A stretch of 64,000 nucleotides of DNA from an uncultured Planctomycetota bacterium (lineage in GTDB: Bacteria > Planctomycetota > Planctomycetia > Gemmatales > HRBIN36): positions 124,001 to 188,000 of the forward strand of contig CALFAY010000010.1 of assembly GCA_937944855.1 (NCBI GenBank), read 5' to 3'. Positions 1-8,279 of the stretch are shown here, one piece after another (position 1 is the stretch's first letter; every line of letters starts with the position of its first letter). A model generated the notes under the pieces. The model saw only the letters and a program-made list of their open reading frames with translations, did not search any database and was not told the DNA's origin. The translations under genes were made by a program, and so were the position numbers.

Positions 1-1
1 A

Positions 2-490
2 GTCCTGTTCATCGTGGCCACCGATCTGCTGACCGGAGTGGTGATCGGCATCATCCTGGCCGTGATCAAACTGGCCTGGACCTTCTCGACCCTGGAAATC
101 GCCGTCACGCGGGACTCGGTGAATCACCGAACCATCATGCACCTGCGGGGCGCAGCGACGTTCATGCAGTTGCCCAAGCTGGCCGCAGCGCTGGAACAGG
201 TCCCGCCCAACACCCATCTTCACGTCCATTTCGAAGACTTGACCTACATCGACCACGCCTGCCTCGATCTGCTCATCAACTGGGAGAAGCAGCACGAAGC
301 CACTGGCGGCACGCTCGACATCGACTGGGAAGGTTTGGAAGCCCGTTTCCGTCGGCCGGTCTTCGCCAACGGCAATCGGGGCACGCGGGAGAAGAAACAT
401 CCCCCGGAAAGCGTGACGGCTGCGCCGCCCGCCGGCAACGAGCAACCCGCAACCGCGGATTCCAGCCCGGGGCAACACCCCCAGGCGTGA
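2..490 (+). CDS. SulP-family anion permease, C-terminal part (5' truncated)
   Basis: The reading frame is open from base 2, so the window cuts off the transport domain. The visible part begins with the last hydrophobic helix (VVIGIILAVIKLAWTFS) and continues into a cytoplasmic STAS domain: a beta strand (IMHLRGAATF), an alpha helix, then the strand/loop HVHFEDLTYIDHACLDLL, which corresponds to the anti-sigma-factor-antagonist-like core. SulP proteins move sulfate, bicarbonate or other anions; substrate cannot be told from this end. The last 50 residues are Pro/Ala/Glu-rich and probably disordered. A transport role is inferred from the TM-STAS order only. Confidence 0.75.
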   Translation, partial: VLFIVATDLLTGVVIGIILAVIKLAWTFSTLEIAVTRDSVNHRTIMHLRGAATFMQLPKLAAALEQVPPNTHLHVHFEDLTYIDHACLDLLINWEKQHEATGGTLDIDWEGLEARFRRPVFANGNRGTREKKHPPESVTAAPPAGNEQPATADSSPGQHPQA

Positions 491-503
491 TGCAAAAAAC
501 GAA

Positions 504-537
504 GCGGCCCTGAGACGGAGTCGGATCTCAGGGCCGC
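504..537 (-). terminator. Rho-independent terminator of the 583-879 gene
   Basis: A perfect 12-bp inverted repeat (504-515 with 526-537, 10-nt loop) is followed on the minus strand by a T-rich tract (complement of the A-run at 493-499). It lies 45 bases after the stop of the minus-strand gene and between convergent genes, so it may also stop the SulP transcript. Confidence 0.75.
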
Positions 538-582
538 ACGCTGCCGGGACTCGGAACGGGAGCGGTTCGGCGGAAACTCCGC

Positions 583-879
583 TCAGAACTGGTCCAGGAA
601 GAAGTGGAAACCGCGGTGATACCGCCGGTTTTCCAGGATCTCGTAGCGGTACCAGTTGTCCCGCTGGAGCGGATACGCCATGTAGGGCGGCGGCGGCTGG
701 AACGACAGCCGCGGATCGGGCCAGCGATACAGGTTCGGCCAGTAGGTCGGCGGCGTGTAGCGGAACGGCCAGTGATACAGCCGCATCGGATCCTCCGCGG
801 ACGCGGCAGAAGACCCCGCCAGCCAGGCGGTAAGGGCCATCAGCCCGGACAACAGAATCGGCCAACTGCGTCGCAACAT
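583..879 (-). CDS. small secreted protein rich in Trp-Pro motifs, function unknown
   Basis: 98 residues. An AGGAGG ribosome site 7 bases upstream of the ATG at 879 fixes this start rather than the longer frame reaching 915. Residues 1-28 form a signal peptide (Arg-Arg, hydrophobic stretch, cleavage near SSAASA-ED). The mature part is short, aromatic and Pro-rich, with repeated WP units (YHWPFRY, YWPNLYRWPDPR). It recalls small secreted planctomycete proteins that are often left as hypothetical. It stands alone, with its own terminator. No catalytic motif is visible. Confidence 0.7.
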   Translation of the reverse strand: MLRRSWPILLSGLMALTAWLAGSSAASAEDPMRLYHWPFRYTPPTYWPNLYRWPDPRLSFQPPPPYMAYPLQRDNWYRYEILENRRYHRGFHFFLDQF

Positions 880-1091
880 CGCGGTTCCTCCTGACGGTGG
901 TCTTCCCGTGGTCATTCCATCTCGTCCTTGTGTATCGCCTGACCAAGCCGACGATCCGCAACCGAATTGGTGGCCTCAGCACTATTTGCCGAACGGACCT
1001 GGCGCTGGTGTCGAAACCGCGCGAGGCGCCGAGACTGTGGCTTGCTCGGAAGATGCCGATCGCTCGGCCAGAGCAAGTTTTTGGTGTCGAA

Positions 1092-2084
1092 TCATTGGCC
1101 GTACTCCTGACGCAGAAGCGTCTGGACTTCCTCCCACAACTCAGCCGCCTGAGCGAAATCCACCTGCATCGCCTTGACACGGGACGGCGGTTCGATGGGA
1201 AGATCGGCCTGGACGTTCGGATTGAGCGGAATCTGAGCACTGCGGCCTTCGGCGAGGCGTTTTTCCACGGTCGGGCTGAGGAGGTAATCGAGCAGCTTGC
1301 GGGCCGGTCCGGGATTCGGGCAGCCCTGGATGATGGCCACGGTGTTCGGCAGAAACAGAGTCCCGATGGTCTGCTGATCGGGATAGACGATGCGGACAGG
1401 CCGGCCGTTGCGGACTTCAATGATGGCGTCGTCGGTATCCGTCAGACCGACGTCGAAGCGGCCCTCGGCGACGGCCATGGCCACGTCCTTGTTGCCCGGA
1501 AGCAGAGTCACGTTGGGCCGCAGTTGCGTGTAGAACTGCTTTGCTTTTTCCTTGCCGAGGACTTGGAAGAGGCAGGCCGCCTGGGTCGCCGTGGTGCCGT
1601 ACTGCGGCTTGGCCATCGCCACCCGACCTTTCCATTTCGGGTCGGTCAGGTCGAGGATGCCTTGGGGCGTCTCCTCTTCCGGCAGCCGCTTGTTGACGAT
1701 GAGAATGCGGGCACGGGCGGCGAAGGCGTACCAGCTGTTATTCGGCCCTTTGGCCCAGGCGGGAAAAGGCTCGGCGGCGGGGGTCGGCGTCGGCTGCAAA
1801 AGCCCCTGCTTCTCCAGCCGCACCATGTTGAGCGGTTCGTTGTCCCAGAACACGTCGCAGCGGGGATGCTGCCTTTCGCTGACGATGGCCAGGTAGAGAC
1901 TAACGGACTTATTGGCTTCGGTGTCGGCCCGCACATCCACTTTGAGGCCGGTCTCGCGTTCGAAGTCGGCGAGGATCTCCGTGGCGTACTCGAGGTCCTG
2001 AGCGCAGTAAAGCACGACCCGCGGACTGCTCCTGCCGCAGCCGACTACCATGATGGCCAACACGATCAGCAGATACCTGTTCAT
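1092..2084 (-). CDS. extracellular solute-binding lipoprotein, Fe(III) ABC-transporter type
   Basis: 330 residues. The N terminus is a lipoprotein signal with lipobox ending VVGC (Cys16), so it should be anchored to a membrane. The body matches family-1 binding proteins of the FutA/AfuA iron class: VVLYCAQDLEYATEILADFE at the start, an FDVGLTDTDDA strand-loop, and NTVAIIQGCPNPGPARKLLDYLLS near the end. It probably captures ferric iron or a related ligand. No permease or ATPase gene lies beside it, so it is an orphan component or the rest lies elsewhere. It is divergent from the GntP gene, with about 200 bases between. Confidence 0.8.
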   Translation of the reverse strand: MNRYLLIVLAIMVVGCGRSSPRVVLYCAQDLEYATEILADFERETGLKVDVRADTEANKSVSLYLAIVSERQHPRCDVFWDNEPLNMVRLEKQGLLQPTPTPAAEPFPAWAKGPNNSWYAFAARARILIVNKRLPEEETPQGILDLTDPKWKGRVAMAKPQYGTTATQAACLFQVLGKEKAKQFYTQLRPNVTLLPGNKDVAMAVAEGRFDVGLTDTDDAIIEVRNGRPVRIVYPDQQTIGTLFLPNTVAIIQGCPNPGPARKLLDYLLSPTVEKRLAEGRSAQIPLNPNVQADLPIEPPSRVKAMQVDFAQAAELWEEVQTLLRQEYGQ

Positions 2085-2222
2085 AGATCCAATCCTACTG
2101 TCCCCCCGAAGAGTTCGGTCGCCGCCGCGATGATGCAGCGCGTTTTTCGCATATCTCCTTAACCGTGAAGCAAAGCATATGGTTCACCGCATCCGGGCTG
2201 GCTCCCGTGCGTCATCTGCGTC

Positions 2223-2250
2223 TTGGAAACGTTTTGCAATACGGTATGAT
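2223..2250 (+). promoter_or_regulatory. sigma-70-type promoter for the GntP gene
   Basis: TTGGAA (2223-2228), 16-bp spacer, TATGAT (2245-2250) gives 4/6 and 5/6 matches to the -35 and -10 boxes. A start near 2257 leaves a short leader before the ATG at 2286. Confidence 0.4.
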
Positions 2251-2285
2251 GGGCCGACCGCCTGCTTCCTTGCGAGAAACCTGCC

Positions 2286-3899
2286 ATGCCGGAATTCGAC
2301 CCCTATCCGCTCGTGCTTCTGGTCCTGGGTATCGCCACCATCTTCACGCTCATCATCTACCTGCGGATCAACGCCTTCCTGGCCCTGATCACCGCCGCCC
2401 TGCTCGTCGGGTTGCTCTCGCCGCGCGTGGTGATCCAGACGGCGGAAATGGATGCGTTTGAGAAGTTGGCCAAGCCGATCAACGACGGCCTGAACGCCCG
2501 GAATCTCAGCGACGCCTCGGCCAAAGTGGAGAAACTGGCAAGTGAAGCTGCGGCCGTCTCCCGGGGAGAACGCGCCTCGGAAGCGCCGCGGCTGGCCTTG
2601 CTCAACGCCCCGAAGATGGTTGCTTACGCCTTTGGCGACCTCATGGGCAAGATCGGTCTGGTCATCGCCTTCGCCAGCATCGTCGGCAAGGCGTTGATGG
2701 AAAGCGGAGCGGCGGACCGCATCGTCCGCTTCTTCGTGCGGCTGTTCGGGCCGAAGGCCGGCGGCCTGGCCCTGCTGACCAGCGGCTTCGTGCTTTCGAT
2801 TCCAGTGTTTTTCGACACCGTGTTTCTGCTCCTGGTACCGCTGGCCAAGGCGTTGCGGCTGCGGACGGGCAAGGATTATCTGCTCTACGTCACGGCCATC
2901 GGGGCAGGAGGAGCGATCACGCATTCGCTCGTTCCGCCGACGCCGGGGCCGATCGGGATGGCGGAAATCCTCAAGGTGGACCTTGGCCTGGTCATTGTCG
3001 TCGGCATCCTCTTCGGAGCGCCGCTGAGCCTGATCGGCTACGCCTATGCGGCCTGGGCCAATCGTCGCTGGCCGACGCCGCTGCGGCAGGTCGGCAGCGT
3101 ACCGTTGGAGGAGCTGGAACGGACGGCCAATCGCCCCGATCACGAATTGCCCTCGTTGGCGGCGTCGCTGACCCCGATTCTGCTTCCGGTCGTACTCATC
3201 ACCGCGGCCACGGTCAACGCGGCCCTGGCCAAGACCCTGCCGAACGGTGAGCCGACGACGAAACTGCTCGGCGTGCGCATCGGCTTTGGCAGCGTGCTGG
3301 AGTTCCTGGGCAATCCCAATGTGGCTGTGTTGCTGTCGGCGGTGACGGCGATGCTACTGGTGGCTCGGCACAAGCGAATGAACCGGTATCAACTGGCCGT
3401 CTTCACCGCAGCGGCCCTGGAAGAGGCGGGCATGATCCTGCTCATTACCAGTGCGGGAGGGTCGTTCGGCTTTATGCTGCGGGCGGTCGGCATGGGAGAA
3501 AGCCTGCAAGCGTTGACACCCAGCGAAGGCGGCGGCGTGGTCGTGCTTGCCCTGGCCTGGGGCATCGCCGTCTTGTTCAAAATTGCTCAAGGTTCTGGCA
3601 CCGTCTCCATGATTACCACGGCGGGGATCATCATGCCGATCGTTGCCGCAGGCATGGAGCGAACCGGCTCCAGCATGGCACAATACCTCGGCTACCATCC
3701 GGTCTATCTCGTCATGGCCATTGGCTGCGGCTCGAAGGTCGGTTCCTGGATGAACGACAGCGGCTTTTGGGTGGTCTGCAAGATGGGCGGGTTGACCGAG
3801 GAAGAAACGCTTAAGTCGTGGACCATGACCCTGGTAGTGATGGGCGTCTCCGGCATTGTCCTTCTGCTTGTTCTCGTCCACCTGCTGCCCTTGGCCTGA
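2286..3899 (+). CDS. GntP-family gluconate:H+ symporter-like permease
   Basis: 537 residues, mostly hydrophobic, with 12 or more predicted membrane segments beginning directly at the N terminus (YPLVLLVLGIATIFTLIIYL). Typical GntP features are the glycine/proline-rich loops GGAITHSLVPPTPGPIG and GSGTVSMITTAGIIMPIV, and the late GSKVGSWMNDSGFW segment. At 537 residues it is about 80 longer than classical GntP; the extra part is a soluble region around residues 60-110 between the second and third membrane segments. The family carries gluconate and other sugar acids; no sugar-acid catabolic gene is adjacent, so the substrate is open. Confidence 0.85.
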   Translation: MPEFDPYPLVLLVLGIATIFTLIIYLRINAFLALITAALLVGLLSPRVVIQTAEMDAFEKLAKPINDGLNARNLSDASAKVEKLASEAAAVSRGERASEAPRLALLNAPKMVAYAFGDLMGKIGLVIAFASIVGKALMESGAADRIVRFFVRLFGPKAGGLALLTSGFVLSIPVFFDTVFLLLVPLAKALRLRTGKDYLLYVTAIGAGGAITHSLVPPTPGPIGMAEILKVDLGLVIVVGILFGAPLSLIGYAYAAWANRRWPTPLRQVGSVPLEELERTANRPDHELPSLAASLTPILLPVVLITAATVNAALAKTLPNGEPTTKLLGVRIGFGSVLEFLGNPNVAVLLSAVTAMLLVARHKRMNRYQLAVFTAAALEEAGMILLITSAGGSFGFMLRAVGMGESLQALTPSEGGGVVVLALAWGIAVLFKIAQGSGTVSMITTAGIIMPIVAAGMERTGSSMAQYLGYHPVYLVMAIGCGSKVGSWMNDSGFWVVCKMGGLTEEETLKSWTMTLVVMGVSGIVLLLVLVHLLPLA

Positions 3900-4099
3900 A
3901 CCTGGGCAACTCTGTGATCCTGTCTCCCCATCCATCTTTCGCCAGGCGTGGCTTGGAGGGAAGCTGCGAAGACCTTGCGGGCGGTAGCACGGTCGAAGCT
4001 CCGAATCGTCGGGGCAAGCATTGCATTCGGCGGTCGGGTCCTGCCGATGTTAACGCAGGAAGGGACCGCTCCGAACATGCCGTGGAAAGGAGTCCTGGA

Positions 4100-6004
4100 A
4101 TGGCGAAGTCGCATGGGACCAGGGGGCTGCTCGCTGGTCTGGTGGTGGTTGCGTGGGGAGTTCCGGTCCTGGCAGCGCCGCCCAGCGTGGACGATATGCT
4201 GGCCTTCCGACCGTATCAGCGGGGCGTCGTGATCAGTACGCCGACGGCCGCCGAGAAAGCGGCGTGCAAGGTCGAATTGATGCAGGGCACGGCCAAGGGG
4301 ACGAGCGGCTGGGTGCTCCGCGACGGCAATGGCCGGCTGCTCCGCAAGTTCTTCGACAACAACGGCGACCGCGTGCCCGATCAATGGTCCTATTACAAGG
4401 ACGGCGTCGAAGTCTATCGGGAACTGGACACCAACTTCAACGGCAGCCGCGATACTTACATGTGGCTCAATTCCGCCGGCATGAAGGTCGGCATCGACCG
4501 CGACGAGAAGGACGGCATCATCGACACCTGGCAGGCCATCTCGGTAGAGGAAGTGAGTCAGGAAGTCGTCAAGGCCCTGGCGACCCGGGATTTCAAGACG
4601 CTCCAGGCGTTGCTGGTCACGGAAGACGATCTGAAGGCCCTCGGTCTGCCCGCGGCTGAAATCCAGCGCATCACGACCTTGCAGAAGCAGACGCCGACCA
4701 AATTCCAGGCGATCTGCGGCAAGCTGTCCCACTTCAACGAGAACACTCGCTGGCTGCATCTGGAAACGTCGGCCCCGAGCCGCTTGCCTGCCGACGCCAC
4801 GGGAGCCAAGCGGGACGTTCTCATGCACTATCGGGCCTTGGTGCTCGTGGAGACGGGCAACAAGGCCGACATGATCCAGCTCGGAGAGATGATCCTCGTC
4901 GGCGAAGCCTGGAAGCTGATCGACGCGCCGGTCCTCGGCGATCAAGAACCCGTTCCGATGGACGCCGTTGCCGGCGGTTCCAGCCCGATGCCCAGCGACC
5001 CGGTGGTGCAGGAGATGCTCAAGCGGGTAGCGGAACTGGACAAGTCGGCCCCGTCCTACGCGGGCATGGGCGTCAATCCTGTTGTCGCCAACTATCACCT
5101 TCAGCGGGCGGACCTCCTGGAGCAGATCATCGCCCGGCTGCCGGAGGCCGAGGCCGTCCAGTGGATCAAGCAACTTGCCGACAGCCTCAGCACTGCCGTG
5201 CAAGCCAGCCCGTCCAGCGATGCGCGGGCTTACGACCGTCTGCTGAAGCTGGCCGAGAAGACGGCCAAGGACCGGCCCGGTTCCGAGGCGGCCGCCTACG
5301 TCGCCTTCCGCGAGCTGACCAGCGATTACTCCCGGGCCGTCGCCGAGGCCAAAAGTGCCAAGGCGATGCTGGACACGCAAACTCGCTACGTCGAGCGGCT
5401 GGCGCGGTTCGTCGCCGCCTATCCCAAGGCCGACGATGGTGCCGATGCCTTGTTGCAGCTTGGCATGATCTCGGAGTTCCAGGGCAGGGAGCAGGATGCC
5501 CAGAAGTGGTATGAGCAACTGGTGCGGACCCACGGCTCTTCGCCGCAGGCGGTCAAAGCCAGCGGAGCCTTGCGGCGTATGAACCTGGAAGGCAAGCCCT
5601 GGGAGCTGGGCGGACAGGTCACGAGTCTCAACGGTCTGCCGTTCTCGATGGACAAGCTCCGCGGCAAGGTGGTCGTCGTGTACTACTGGGCCGACTGGTG
5701 CCAATCGGCTCCGGCTGACTTCGCCAAGTTGAAACAACTCGCTCAGACCTACCGCAGCCAGGGTCTGGAGATCGTGGGTATCAGCGTGGACGATGAGCCG
5801 AGCCGCGCTGAAGCCTTCCTCCGGCAGCACAATCCCGTCGGCTACCAGCTCTACGCCCCCGGCGGTCTGGACAGTCCGGTCGCCCAGCACTACGGCCTGA
5901 TCATCTTCCCCAACATCTTCCTGGTGGGCCGTGACGGCAAGGTCATCAATCGCAACGTCGAACCGGCCAACCTGGAGGAAGAGATCAAAAAGATCATGAA
6001 GTGA
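4100..6004 (+). CDS. secreted protein with C-terminal thioredoxin/TlpA-like domain, CxxC degenerate
   Basis: 634 residues. Start chosen at 4100, where AAAGGAG lies 8 bases upstream and a signal peptide follows (LLAGLVVVAWGVPVLAAP). The first 130 residues contain acidic Asp/Asn loops (DNNGDRVPDQW, DTNFNGSRDTYMW) that could bind calcium. The middle is alpha-helical and looks tetratricopeptide-like. The last 140 residues are a TlpA/AhpC-type fold (GKVVVVYYWADWC, GLEIVGISVDDE, IIFPNIFLVGRDGKV). The redox motif reads W-C534-Q-S-A537, so the second cysteine is Ala. It cannot make the usual dithiol cycle; it could act as a one-Cys enzyme or a scaffold. A strong terminator follows. Confidence 0.8.
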   Translation: MAKSHGTRGLLAGLVVVAWGVPVLAAPPSVDDMLAFRPYQRGVVISTPTAAEKAACKVELMQGTAKGTSGWVLRDGNGRLLRKFFDNNGDRVPDQWSYYKDGVEVYRELDTNFNGSRDTYMWLNSAGMKVGIDRDEKDGIIDTWQAISVEEVSQEVVKALATRDFKTLQALLVTEDDLKALGLPAAEIQRITTLQKQTPTKFQAICGKLSHFNENTRWLHLETSAPSRLPADATGAKRDVLMHYRALVLVETGNKADMIQLGEMILVGEAWKLIDAPVLGDQEPVPMDAVAGGSSPMPSDPVVQEMLKRVAELDKSAPSYAGMGVNPVVANYHLQRADLLEQIIARLPEAEAVQWIKQLADSLSTAVQASPSSDARAYDRLLKLAEKTAKDRPGSEAAAYVAFRELTSDYSRAVAEAKSAKAMLDTQTRYVERLARFVAAYPKADDGADALLQLGMISEFQGREQDAQKWYEQLVRTHGSSPQAVKASGALRRMNLEGKPWELGGQVTSLNGLPFSMDKLRGKVVVVYYWADWCQSAPADFAKLKQLAQTYRSQGLEIVGISVDDEPSRAEAFLRQHNPVGYQLYAPGGLDSPVAQHYGLIIFPNIFLVGRDGKVINRNVEPANLEEEIKKIMK

Positions 6005-6031
6005 CCCTCGTTGAAGCGATGCCCAAACGAC

Positions 6032-6071
6032 GACGGGACGAGGCCGAACACGCTTCGTCCCGTCTGTTTTT
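6032..6071 (+). terminator. Rho-independent terminator
   Basis: Perfect 10-bp stem (6032-6041 with 6055-6064), 13-nt loop, followed by a T5 run at 6067-6071. It ends the plus-strand thioredoxin-like gene and faces the convergent GH57 gene. Confidence 0.8.
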
Positions 6072-6089
6072 CTGCCGGTGAGCCAGGAC

Positions 6090-8276
6090 TTACACGTCCC
6101 ACATGATCTGCTCGAACTCCGGCGTCGGCCGTTGCAGGCCGATGGTGGCATCGCGCGGAGCGCGGTCGCGGCTCTGATTGCCTTCCATAAGCTCGACGAA
6201 GAAATGGACCGGCTCGTTGACTTTGACGCCCAGGCAATCGAACGGGACGCTGAGGGCGACGATCTGATCCACCCCGAATTCGATGTGCGGACAGGACATC
6301 GACTTGCCCTGGTAGAGCAACTCCGCGCTCTGCGTCGTCTTTCCCGGATCGTGAACGACGACTTCGTATCCCGCCGGTTCGGCGAAACCGATCACCAGTT
6401 TGTCGAAGGGGGCCAGGGCCCTGCGGGCGGGTTCGTCGAAGTCGATGCGGATCAGCAGCCGATCCGGCGTGAAACCGAAGTAGATTTCCCGGATCGGCCC
6501 CAGCGTCACCATCGCCATCGTGCCGCGTTCGTTCTGAGCGACGTAATGGCCGGCCCCCATCCACTCGATGGGTCGGCGTCGGCCGTCGGGCTTGACGTCG
6601 AGAAACGAGGTCGGCTGTGTGTGGATGGCCCGGGCAGCGGTGCGCTTGTTGATCGGACGACCCAGTTGCGGCGGAGGCAGTTCGCCCAGGAGAACATAGA
6701 CGTTTTGCAAGTGCTTGCGGAACAGGTAGTCGAACAGGCCGTCCTGCGGACTGGAATGCTGCGGGCCGTACCACCAGAACCAGTCGCTGCCCTCCGCGAC
6801 GTAGATTTCCCGCCAAGCCAACGCGGCCCGCTCCGGCGATACCAGTCCTTGATTCTGCCGCTGGACCAAGTGCTCCCGCGTCTGGTGCAGCAGGTCCCAG
6901 GCCAGGTTGTCTTCTTCGTGACCGATCCAGATGTCGAAGTTGTGATTGATCCAGCTCCCGGCGAACAGATGGGTCAGCCGGGTCCGCGGCGGATATTTTT
7001 CCAGATACTCGGACACCTTCACCGGCTTGATGCCGCGGGTGTGCGTGGCCAGGTGGTACAGTTCGCGGAGGAACTCGACGCCGCCGCCGGGGTAGTGTTC
7101 CCAACAGTTCTCGCCGTCGAGAATCACGCTGACCAGCGCCGGGTGGCTGCCGCTGACGGCTCGTCCGATGGCCGACACCTTGCCGATGAAATCCTCGGCC
7201 GCTGCCTTGCCGTCGCTCCGCTGATAGTGGAAGCCGATCAGATCGCTCAGGGCGTGATCGCGGAAGACGACGCTCAACTGATGCCCGGCCTCTTCGACCC
7301 GGTACGGGCAGTACATCTGCTCCGGATTGCGGACGTGGCCCCGGCTGTCCCGGCCGACGAAGCCGTGCGTGGACCGGCTCAGGATTTCCTCGTCGGTGGC
7401 GATCCACTGGAAACCGTGGCGGGCTACCAGTGGAATCATGGCGTGACAGACGGACCCTTCCGCCGGCCACATGCCGACCGGAGCTTGACCGAAGACGGCC
7501 TTGTGCTGAGCCACCGCCTCGGCGACGTGGAACTCCGCGTCCTCGGGATAGCCCAACTGGTAGCGGGGCAGCCGCACCTCCGGCATCGCTTCCCGCGCCA
7601 CGCGTTTGTCCAGAATCAGGGGCAGAATCGGATGGTAGTACGGCGTCGTGGTCAGTTCGACCTGGCCGCGCTCCATCAATTCTCGATGCAGGGGGATCAC
7701 TTCACGCAGCAGTTCCAGGTGCTTTTCCAACACCAGCCGCTTGTCTTCCTCGCTGAAGAACCTTCCCTTGGCGACGAGTTCCCGCAGCGCGGGGTCGCGC
7801 TGGACGGCGAGCGGATGGATCCAGGTGAGATTGAACCAGACCTGCAAATCCCGGAGGTCGCGCTCCTGGAAGCGTCGCAGAGCTTCGGGAGCGGAGCTGC
7901 GGCCGAGGTTGCGGCGCACGTACAACTCGGCATAGCGTGGATAGGGCCGGATCATGCGCTCGGGATTGGCCATGAAGAAGTTGTCGAGGATGAACATGGC
8001 CTGTTCCCGCGTCAGGCTGTTGGCGGGAATGCGGGACAGATTCAGAAAATGATCGCTGGCATTGCGTTCCGTGTAGTCCTGGAGCTGATGCACGAGGCTG
8101 GGTACGAGATTGATGGTGCAGTGCATTTGCGGCACTTCGCGGAGGTGCATCGCCATGCCCCAGTAGTCCTTGACGCCGTGCAGGCGCACCCAGGGCATCG
8201 GGTTTTCCCGAGCGATGTCGTCCGGGTAGTACGGCTGATGCTGGTGCCAGACGAACGCCAGGGCCGCTTCGCCCAT
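6090..8276 (-). CDS. glycoside hydrolase family 57 (alpha-glucan-active)
   Basis: 728 residues, no signal peptide, so cytoplasmic. The GH57 signatures appear in order: HQHQPYY at residues 11-17, GMWPAEGSV carrying the nucleophile Glu, a WIATDEEIL strand, VILDGENCWEHY with the acid/base Asp, and GSWINHNFDIWIG. GH57 retaining enzymes cleave or rearrange alpha-1,4 (and 1,6) glucans as amylases, amylopullulanases, 4-alpha-glucanotransferases or branching enzymes; the exact activity cannot be read here. Its start lies 3 bases after the glycogen synthase stop, so the two are co-translated and it most likely works on glycogen. Confidence 0.9.
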   Translation of the reverse strand: MGEAALAFVWHQHQPYYPDDIARENPMPWVRLHGVKDYWGMAMHLREVPQMHCTINLVPSLVHQLQDYTERNASDHFLNLSRIPANSLTREQAMFILDNFFMANPERMIRPYPRYAELYVRRNLGRSSAPEALRRFQERDLRDLQVWFNLTWIHPLAVQRDPALRELVAKGRFFSEEDKRLVLEKHLELLREVIPLHRELMERGQVELTTTPYYHPILPLILDKRVAREAMPEVRLPRYQLGYPEDAEFHVAEAVAQHKAVFGQAPVGMWPAEGSVCHAMIPLVARHGFQWIATDEEILSRSTHGFVGRDSRGHVRNPEQMYCPYRVEEAGHQLSVVFRDHALSDLIGFHYQRSDGKAAAEDFIGKVSAIGRAVSGSHPALVSVILDGENCWEHYPGGGVEFLRELYHLATHTRGIKPVKVSEYLEKYPPRTRLTHLFAGSWINHNFDIWIGHEEDNLAWDLLHQTREHLVQRQNQGLVSPERAALAWREIYVAEGSDWFWWYGPQHSSPQDGLFDYLFRKHLQNVYVLLGELPPPQLGRPINKRTAARAIHTQPTSFLDVKPDGRRRPIEWMGAGHYVAQNERGTMAMVTLGPIREIYFGFTPDRLLIRIDFDEPARRALAPFDKLVIGFAEPAGYEVVVHDPGKTTQSAELLYQGKSMSCPHIEFGVDQIVALSVPFDCLGVKVNEPVHFFVELMEGNQSRDRAPRDATIGLQRPTPEFEQIMWDV

Positions 8277-8279
8277 GAC

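Noticed and set aside
1042-1078. CTTGCTC...GAGCAAG followed by T5
   Set aside because: Terminator orientation is plus, but no plus-strand gene precedes it; probably chance.
897-2162. 421-residue plus-strand frame
   Set aside because: Antisense of the iron-binding lipoprotein; composition is not protein-like.
2223-2238. TTGGAAACGTTTTGCAA as a sigma-54 site
   Set aside because: GG and GC are 9 bp apart, not 10; a sigma-70 reading of the same bases is better.
3704-6151. 815-residue open frame on the minus strand
   Set aside because: Lies antisense to the GntP and thioredoxin-like genes; it has a low-complexity, His/Arg/Leu-rich composition typical of the opposite strand of GC-rich genes.
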